Source: Ciona savignyi
Taxonomy: Eukaryota; Chordata; Ascidiacea; Phlebobranchia; Cionidae
DNA length: 64,000 nucleotides
Assembly: GCA_000149265.1 (NCBI GenBank)
Contig: CH003266.1
Span: forward strand, 1,479,503 to 1,543,502
Direction: 5' to 3'
Part shown: positions 58,201 to 64,000 of the stretch, piece by piece
How positions within the stretch are numbered: position 1 is the stretch's first letter
How the letters are laid out: every line of letters starts with the position of its first letter
The notes under the pieces: model-generated
The model's input: the letters and a program-made list of their open reading frames with translations, nothing else
What the model was told of the DNA's origin: nothing
Databases searched by the model: none
Translations under genes and position numbers: made by a program

Positions 58201-58766
58201 CAAACAATTAGCAGGCTTTGTCCGAACCCAGCAACTTAATTGTCTGAACATAAACTGCAGCAATGTCTTAATCGGGTTTAAAGCGTTGCAAGAATGATGG
58301 GTACCGTGAGCACAGTATATTCTTACGGTTACTCTTATTACTTAGAACTAGTTGTTTAAAATTTAAAATAATAAAAATTAATTTAATGTTTCAGATTGGA
58401 AGGTTGGTCTACCAACTGAGACAGACCTTACCAATGGATCCTACTTTTAACACAGTTAGCTTAGATGACCAGCATTCTTACTGCGGCGAAAAGAAGCAAC
58501 ACCAGATTGCCATATTGGATCACAACCCCCCTTCCTTCATCAAATGTAATGACACGAAACACAGAGGTACCACGAAAGATATGAGAAGTTGGACGTGCGA
58601 ACTTGAACTGAAAATTGGCGACAAAATTCAAAAGATAGCATCTCTTCACCACAAATACTTGACCGGCGGGTACAACCAACGAACATATTTGTATGGCTTA
58701 TATCCTGCCTGTAAAGTGAAAGATATCCTTATCCCTGCACCCTACCCTACATTCGGACTGGTATAA
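52282..58766 (+). CDS. FUT8: Alpha-1,6-fucosyltransferase (core fucosylation)
   Basis: Golgi type II membrane enzyme adding core fucose from GDP-fucose to N-glycans. Eight coding exons: 52282-52373, 52682-52978, 55336-55444, 56026-56266, 57024-57282, 57361-57540, 57876-58023, 58395-58766. Total 1698 nt, 565 residues (human 575); all phases agree. Signal anchor LLVGLLSVIQLGCIIFTL at residues about 10-27. Stem/coiled-coil helices follow; then QNPKNC and the Cys-rich CGFGC block, IKRVHADPSAWWTGQVVSYI, the donor-binding motif GIHVRRKDK (human HVRRTDK), RVYLATDDAELV and FVVVTFSSNIGRLVYQLRQT. The C-terminal SH3-like domain has GDKIQKIASLHHKYLTGGYN and LYGLYPACKV. Intron 2 carries a nested repeat of 2.1 kb and introns 3 and 4 one SINE-A each. 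AATAAA at 58833 and 58855. Confidence 0.96.
53060..55155. mobile_element. MULE-like MITE split by the 1.9-kb element
   Basis: Left arm (53060-53106) has AAACTGCACACTAAAATG; right arm (55001-55155) has GGCATTAGAGTTAGTTTT and the inverted arm. Together they match the intact copy at 9502-9685. Flanks GCAGCCCGT and GCCCCCCGT agree 7/9. Confidence 0.75.
53107..55000 (+). mobile_element. 1.9-kb element with 335-bp tandem core and 3' hairpin, copy 2
   Basis: Same start (CTAGAGAGTGTCAACCACG), tandem units, A-rich run and hairpin ending CCATAATTA as copy 1. Inserted into the MULE-like MITE, so its borders are fixed by comparison with the intact MITE. In FUT8 intron 2. Confidence 0.88.
55565..55858 (-). 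mobile_element. SINE-A copy, full length
   Basis: Well preserved; ends in the inverted head CCGGGCCGGA. FUT8 intron 3. Confidence 0.93.
56513..56807 (-). mobile_element. SINE-A copy, full length
   Basis: Well preserved, FUT8 intron 4, between exons 56026-56266 and 57024-57282. Confidence 0.92.
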
Positions 58767-58832
58767 ATACTATACGTTTACATACCCAGGTGTATATTCG
58801 TAAGTTGTTCATAGTGAGCACGTGCAGTCTGT

Positions 58833-58860
58833 AATAAAAACAAGTAAAGCTGAGAATAAA
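58833..58860 (+). terminator. FUT8 poly(A) signals
   Basis: AATAAA at 58833-58838 and again at 58855-58860, 67-89 bp after the FUT8 stop. Confidence 0.65.
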
Positions 58861-59291
58861 ATAGAAAAAGGTTGAAGACAATTTCGATACTAAATTGTTA
58901 AAGTTTGGATATTTAAAACGCACCAATCTCCGGCTTTACCATTGGACTTTACGCGATCAGTTTTTGGCTTTAGTAAAACGGAAACAATGCTATCCAAATC
59001 GTGTATTGCTTCTATTGAAAACGAAAATTTTAGCTGGTGCTTGATAGAAGGCAAATAGTGGAATAGGAAATTACTATTTGAGTGGAATCGGTACTTGATG
59101 ACCTTCGACCGTATACCCTATTTACCACGACGAAATAAAATATTACGATAATTATAATCACTATCGTAGCTGATTTTTACTAGCTAATACAACTTATTCT
59201 TTTGTTGATCTAAGAGTGAAGACCCGTGTAGGTTTACTGGTGTTTACCGGGAATCAATTGGACCAGGATATTTATGTTTTAAACCCAAATA

Positions 59292-59425
59292 AGTTTAGTT
59301 TATTTTTTGTTTCCGCGGATGAAAACACGAAGCAGCACTATTGATAAAAATTTGGAAAACGGTAAAAACGGCAAAACGACAGTCGTTAGAACACGTCCAA
59401 AATCAATAAATTATTAAATTTCGCT
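59292..59425 (-). mobile_element. Family C retroposon, variant
   Basis: Inverted tail AGTTTAGTTTATTTTTTG, then GGAAAACGGTAAAAACGGCA and AAACGACAGTCGTTAGAACA. Confidence 0.75.
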
Positions 59426-59464
59426 AAAATTAGACGTGGCTGCTAAACCCAAATGAGAAAAACA

Positions 59465-59747
59465 CGAGCAGAAGTCGGGTTACCGTATTTATATAGTGTG
59501 TTGTATCTAATTTACACTTTTTTCATTTCAATCCAACACAATAATCCGATGGGTCCAAGCGACGCCCGCTAGCTGCATTGCCAAGAAAACAACTTTTTTT
59601 ACCGAGCCAAGTTTTAAACCAATGGTGGGCTCGTTTAGTCGGACAGTTTTTGTATAGGAGTAGGTATATGTATCGGTCGCGTTAACCATTTGGCCACACG
59701 ACCGTACAACAAGCAAACAACTAATTAGCTAGCGACCAATTTTGTTC
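59465..59747 (-). mobile_element. Diverged SINE-A interrupted by SINE-B
   Basis: SINE-A pieces flank the SINE-B at 59590-59707, and AACAAC-type bases recur on both sides of it. SINE-B therefore moved after this SINE-A copy. Confidence 0.75.
59590..59707 (-). mobile_element. SINE-B copy nested in SINE-A
   Basis: TTTTTTTTACCGAGCCAAG (inverted tail) through CATTTGGCCACACGACCGTA. Confidence 0.88.
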
Positions 59748-59867
59748 TTGTTGTTCTGCAAAATAGTCTTTTTGCAGCAGTAAACTTATTTAAATCTAAA
59801 TTAACAAAATTATAATCTTGAATAAAATTGTGCAAGATAAACAGCGTGTCGAGTGTTACGTAAGGCC

Positions 59868-59957
59868 ACCTTTTTTTGACCGAACTAAGTTTCGATCCTA
59901 TGATGGGCTCGTCACCAGGACCGTTTTTTTGTATAAGAGTCGGTATATGTATCGGAA
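59868..59957 (-). mobile_element. SINE-B copy, head truncated
   Basis: TTTTTTTGACCGAACTAAG through GGTATATGTATCGG, then similarity stops before the A-box end. Confidence 0.82.
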
Positions 59958-60429
59958 TAACAGAAAAGAGCACTCGTAGTTGTATTCTTTATTAAGTTGT
60001 GTGTCTGTGTCGCTGTGTGTGTTTTGTTTTAAGTAATCGCACAACGCTTTATAAAGCAAATAATGACGTAGGCGGAAAACAACTGCTTTTAGTACAATGA
60101 TGTCGTGAGTATAAAAAAAATGAACTCAGCCGGCGTGGATTAACTAAAGTGCATTTGTTGCAAATACGGTATGAAAATGGCTATACACCAGTCCAATTAA
60201 ACTCAAATGGTAATTTTGTTTTTTTTTTGTCAAAAATCTTGCGTTGTGCCAAATTGTTAACACAAGACAACTTAATAAACATTTGTTTATTTTATAAACT
60301 TTTAGGAAAATGATTAGATCTTTATCTTTATTTTAATCAAAGCAAAAAAAGCCTAATGAGTAGCCAACCGGTTTTAATCCATGTGTTTGCTGTCATGAAT
60401 TTAAACAAAAACAAGCATTAATGTATTGC

Positions 60430-60553
60430 TTGTTTTTTTAGATGTGTTCTTACGACTGTCGTTTTGCCGTTTTTTCCCGTTTTCCATTTTTTTTTCAAAA
60501 ATCCTGATTGATGTTTTCATCGTGGAAACAAAAAATAAACTAAACTAAACTAA
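60430..60553 (+). mobile_element. Family C retroposon, variant
   Basis: GATGTGTTCTTACGACTGTC, GTTTTGCCGTTTTTTCCCG, ATCGTGGAAACAAAAAAT and AAACTAAACTAAACTA tail. Confidence 0.82.
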
Positions 60554-60943
60554 TGCAGTGACCAAATGTCCTTTAGCGCATTAACGCGCTGGACCATACA
60601 CCAACCTGTAGTTTTACAACGGGGCAACACTAAAAGGAGGGAAAAAGGGAAGGACGATCAGATGTTAGCCAGATGGACATCAGCCGCTTGCTAGTCGTAT
60701 TTGAACACTGACTATGTCCTCGGCGAGACTTATAGGAACCGACTGCATTTATTAGTTAAACAAAAAGTATGGCAATGCATCTATTAACTACAAAACACTG
60801 AAAGTAGCAGAGGGTTAAAACGTCCATAACCAGCTAACAAACTGGTAAGCTTCAACTAGATATTATTGACCAAATCAACTACGTAGGCCTACGAACAAGC
60901 GGACATAATCCGAATATTATCAAGAATTAACCCCAACTCAGTC

Positions 60944-61077
60944 TGAACGGTTAGTCTGGTGGTTTAGTGCGACGTCTTTTAACCGAAGGGTTGCTGGTCC
61001 GAAACCTGACGATTGCCTGAGTAGTAACCCCCTTGGTTTTCCCATTCACGGGAATAAACATGATAATCCTATCCTAT
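60944..61077 (+). mobile_element. SINE-A copy with large internal deletion
   Basis: Head CGGTTAGTCTGGTGG and B-box region join directly to CTGACGATTGCCTGAGTAG and the normal tail. Confidence 0.85.
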
Positions 61078-61135
61078 TCTTTTAGCATCCTAACATAACC
61101 ACAACCGAACATAGAAATAATAATGTATTATTGTG

Positions 61136-64000
61136 TCATGATTTGTACTTCTTCTTCTGTGAAATCTTTTCCGCCAAGAATCGATATCTCGCGATGCATT
61201 GTTGCTGAAAAATGCAATGTAAGGATAGGATAGGATATTCATGTTTATTCCCGTAAATGGGAAAACCAAGGGGTTAACACCGTCGGGTTACCGAAGCTAT
61301 TGCAGTGTGTTGTGTATGATTCACACATTCCTTTAATTTGGTAGAACCCATTAATCTGCTGGGTTCATGCAATGTCCGTACAGTTCCTTGGCCAAGGACA
61401 CAACCGACTAGCTCGCGACCAGGTACGCACCTGCAACCTTTCGATTGAAAGGCGACGCACTTAACCGCCAGACTAACCGACAAGACAAGCGGTTTACGAC
61501 ATCCCAACCAGAATACAAACCTTGCTTTTCCCTGGGACACACTTGGCGATTTTGTCCCATCGTTCCGCAGACGACTTGGGGAACTGTGTGAGCGACATTT
61601 CAAGCAGCTTTTGCTGAGGTTGGCTCCATGAGAGGGTGTCTTCCTCTTCGGGTTCAGGAGAATCCCTCAGTTGAGGTCCGGATGATTCCTCTTCTAACAT
61701 AACAATGTCATTACAGATGAAACAATCCAATGTTAGCCAACCCGCGAGGTAGGGCGCAAGGTGATCTGACGATTGATCGTGTGTTAACCCCTTTGGTTTT
61801 CCCATTCACAGGGATAAATATGGATATCCTATCCTATACCCGCAAGAATGAAATGTGTCACAAACAGATGTGACATCTAATTATTCAGCATTACCTCAGT
61901 TTTTGGAACATTGTAACTAAGATATGTTCTAGAGGTGTTTGCATAACTTTTGCTATATTTTTGTACAGTAATTATGTTAGTAGTTAAGTAATAAGAAGTA
62001 TGGTAGTTTTGCCTAGAACATATTCGTCCAGCCGGTTAGTCTGGCTTTCAGTCGAAAGGTTGCAGGTGCGAAACTGGTCGCCAGCTAGTCGGTTGTGTCC
62101 TTGGACAAGGCACTTAACGGACATTGCCTGAACCCAGCGGATTAATGGGTTCTACCAAATTAAACGAACATGTCTATCATACAACACACTGCAATAGCTC
62201 CGGTAACCCGACAATGGGCGCGAGGTGATCTGACGATTCCATGTGTTAACCCCCATGGTTTCCCATTCACGGGGATAAACATGAATATCCTATCCATATT
62301 ATCAGTCCCACTGTTACAACAACTCCCAATAACTTGCTGCAACCCCACATAAGTGCCGCAATGCAGCTCTGTCTCACCTATCAAGCCATTGCTTCGAGTA
62401 GTGATGTCATCATTAGGAATGACCAATCTAGTCTTGGTCAGTTGCTTTGATGTCACAACTGATTGTTTGGACGGACCTATGGATATAACATAACTAAGAT
62501 TTACGGTCGTGTGGCCAAATGGTAAACGTGACCGATACATATACCGACTCTTATACAAAAACAGTCCAAGTAACAGGCCCGCCATAGCATGGGTTCGAAA
62601 CTTGGCTCGGTAAAAAAAAATAAATAAAAAAAAAATAACATAACTAAGATCTACAGTTTCGCAAAAAAAAACAATAACCATAATTGGCAACCTGACATCA
62701 TAGAAATCACCTATATTTCTTGAAATACGCGCTCTAGTGGTGACATCGTGAACAGATCGGCCGATTTCTTTCGAAATTTTGACCCAACGTTCCTCCGTCC
62801 CCCCTGGGTACTTCGCCATTAATTTAACCAATTGTGATTGGTCGTCTTCACTCCATTCACCTTTCTTTGACCTCTGTGATGTCATAAATATGTAACAAAC
62901 CCACCATGCCATCACAATCACTTCCATTATGACATCACAAACCTTACGCGGCTCTTCATACATAGAATCGATTTCCTCAATTGAAGTGGATGACTCTTCG
63001 AACACTGATGGCGCAAGAGGGGCAGACATGGCACCCTGTAAAAAGCGAGGTTGTACGGTCGTGTGGACGAATAATTAGTGAGACCGATACATATACCGAC
63101 TAATACAAAAACGGTCCAAGTGACGAGCCCATCATGGGTTTGAAACTTGGCTCAGTAAAAAAAGAGAAAGGTTACAACCCATCTACTGACATAACCATTA
63201 CCCTCTACAACCTTCCATATAACCCCAACAATCACACACGCCAACATAACCTTAACTCTGCAAGAACTATTGACATAACCCTAATTCTGTATGGATTCCC
63301 ATAAAACCCGACCCCTCACAAAACTGATCCCTACACAAACTTCACATTGCCCAAACTTATCCAACCCTCACACAATCCAACCCTGCAAACCCACCACAAT
63401 ACTTAACTATGTTTAATCCCCCACATAACCCCAACACCCCACATAACCCCCCAACCCACCATTTGCTTAGCAAGTAGGAACTCCTCCTTCTTGATCTGGT
63501 TTCTGTGCTGCTTCAATCTCCTCGCTTCATTCCTCCGATCCAACAACTCCCTTCGCTCTTTCTCCTCTCGCTCCTGCTCTCTGTCATTTTGTGTAGTTTC
63601 ATAATATGTGATGTCATCGTGAGTGATGTCATCGTGTGTGATGTCATCATGGGTGATATCATCTAGTGTGATGTCATTGTGGTAGATATTATCTACTGTG
63701 ATGTCATCGTGTATGATGTCATCGTGTGTGATGTCATCATGGGTGATGTCGTGGTATATGTAATTGTGTGTAATGTCATCGCATAGACAACATACATGAC
63801 AAAATCATGTGTGAGGCCATTGGATGTGATGTCTTTTGGGATCAAAAGTCACAACTCACAACATAACCAAAAAAGTCACTTACAGTTTCAATGCAGCATT
63901 TGCTTCGGCCAACAATTGTCTTTGTTCTTTTTGCGACCTCAAAAACACCGGCAACCAAACAACGAAGTAATAGAATTTACGAGCGAGCAGTATGGGCAAA
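61136..64000 (-). CDS. DNAJC1: DNAJC1-like ER J-protein, 3' part, two SANT domains
   Basis: Single-pass ER J-domain co-chaperone with C-terminal SANT domains; the J domain lies beyond the window. Seven exons in frame: 63884-64000 (cut by the window end), 63460-63580, 62943-63035, 62711-62873, 62378-62476, 61521-61693, 61136-61204. Features in order: hydrophobic KFYYFVVWLPVFL (probable membrane segment), Arg/Glu-rich coiled coil (RRELLDRRNEARRLKQHRNQ), then SANT 1 (EWSEDDQSQLVKLMAKYPGG, ERWVKISKEIGRSVHDVTT). After an acidic linker comes SANT 2 (LSWSQPQQKLLEMSLTQFPK, ERWDKIAKCVPGKSK), completed by QQCIARYRFLAEKI and the basic end QKKKYKS. This matches vertebrate DNAJC1 closely. Every intron contains a SINE copy or short repeats. 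Confidence 0.92.
61222..61492 (-). mobile_element. SINE-A copy filling a DNAJC1 intron
   Basis: The intron 61205-61520 is 316 bp, of which 271 bp is this SINE, leaving about 17 bp at the acceptor side and 28 bp at the donor side. Orientation same as the gene transcript's antisense SINE copies elsewhere (minus). Confidence 0.9.
61748..61840 (+). mobile_element. SINE-A 3' fragment
   Basis: GCGCAAGGTGATCTGACGAT through the tail GATAAATATGGATATCC; DNAJC1 intron. Confidence 0.88.
62026..62300 (+). mobile_element. SINE-A copy
   Basis: Head TCCAGCCGGTTAGTCTGG with a small deletion; otherwise near complete. DNAJC1 intron. Confidence 0.92.
62504..62632 (+). mobile_element. SINE-B copy with long A-rich tail
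   Basis: TACGGTCGTGTGGCCAAATG, GGGTTCGAAACTTGGCTCGG, then an A-rich tail with TAAATAAA. It carries an extra CATAGC near the B-box. DNAJC1 intron 62477-62710. Confidence 0.9.
62874..62942 (-). other. 69-bp DNAJC1 intron with inverted-repeat ends
   Basis: On the minus strand the intron begins GTTTGTGATGTCAT and ends ATGACATCACAG, so 11 bp of each end (TGTGATGTCAT / ATGACATCACA) are inverted copies that overlap both splice sites. Confidence 0.8.
63052..63162 (+). mobile_element. SINE-B copy
   Basis: TACGGTCGTGTGGACGAATA, CCCATCATGGGTTTGAAACT, A-rich tail. Its start lies 15 bp upstream of the acceptor of exon 62943-63035. Confidence 0.9.
63230..63459 (+). repeat. Low-complexity CATAACCCCAAC-type tract
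   Basis: Degenerate repeats of CACATAACCCCAAC and variants in a DNAJC1 intron, ending next to exon 63460-63580. On the transcribed strand this is G/T-rich. Confidence 0.65.
63600..63790 (+). repeat. TGTGATGTCATCG tandem repeat
   Basis: About ten copies of a 15-18 bp unit, GTGTGATGTCATC with small variations, in the DNAJC1 intron 63581-63883. The same TGATGTCA core forms the ends of intron 62874-62942. Confidence 0.88.

Larger units (their letters stand above)
58861..60943. other. FUT8-DNAJC1 intergenic, repeat-rich
   Basis: Both genes end here, tail to tail. Contains SINE-A, SINE-B and family C copies listed separately. No gene supported. Confidence 0.6.

Noticed and set aside
63600-63790. 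CRISPR-like array
   Set aside because: Units are contiguous without unique spacers, in an animal gene intron.

Overview
The window looks like a piece of an invertebrate animal genome. It is AT-rich and gene-dense, with many short GT-AG introns and many short repeats. Every recognisable gene is a conserved animal gene: ASH2L, DOLK, a NUPR1-like gene, the Pol III subunit RPC7, MNAT1, TTC4, a TMEM254-like gene, FUT8 and DNAJC1. The gene style and the abundant tRNA-derived SINE suggest a tunicate such as Ciona. That assignment is inference; the sequence carries no species label. There is one 100-base assembly gap (13126-13225).

Layout. Positions 1-3400 hold the 3' end of ASH2L (+) facing DOLK (-). 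A NUPR1-like two-exon gene (-, 7224-8890) follows a 3.8 kb mobile-element graveyard. RPC7 (+, 10905-15366) starts near a perfect CRE palindrome and may share a divergent promoter with the NUPR1-like gene. A large gene on the minus strand (16883-27620, 8 exons) encodes a nuclear-looking protein of about 2003 residues that I do not recognise. Positions 27700-33150 are mostly intergenic. A secreted, probably GPI-anchored protein with four three-finger (Ly6/uPAR-type) domains and one EGF domain lies on the minus strand at 33157-38747. An orphan terminal exon (+, 42120-42307) has its own poly(A) signal. The minus-strand genes MNAT1 (43617-47257), TTC4 (47495-48679) and TMEM254-like (49783-50159) are followed by FUT8 (+, 52282-58766) and the 3' part of DNAJC1 (-, 61136 to the window end).

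The genes have unrelated housekeeping roles: histone methylation, dolichyl phosphate supply, Pol III and TFIIH subunits, HSP90 co-chaperoning, core fucosylation and ER chaperoning. I see no shared pathway. Two glycosylation enzymes (DOLK, FUT8) and one ER co-chaperone (DNAJC1) are present but scattered.

The most unusual layer is the repeats. I see a tRNA-derived SINE of about 290 bp (called SINE-A here, about 25 copies), a tRNA-like SINE of about 115 bp (SINE-B, 6 copies), a retroposon with an (AAACT)n tail (family C, about 8 copies), several hAT-like elements with 8-bp target duplications, a 200-bp inverted-repeat element with an apparent 15-bp duplication, a foldback-like element built from inverted short repeats, and two near-identical 1.9 kb elements with a 335-bp tandem core and a terminal hairpin. 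These insertions sit strikingly close to splice sites. Family C tails lie 18-55 nt upstream of acceptors in three different genes, inverted-repeat elements lie 14-26 bp inside three donors, and two introns are little more than one SINE.
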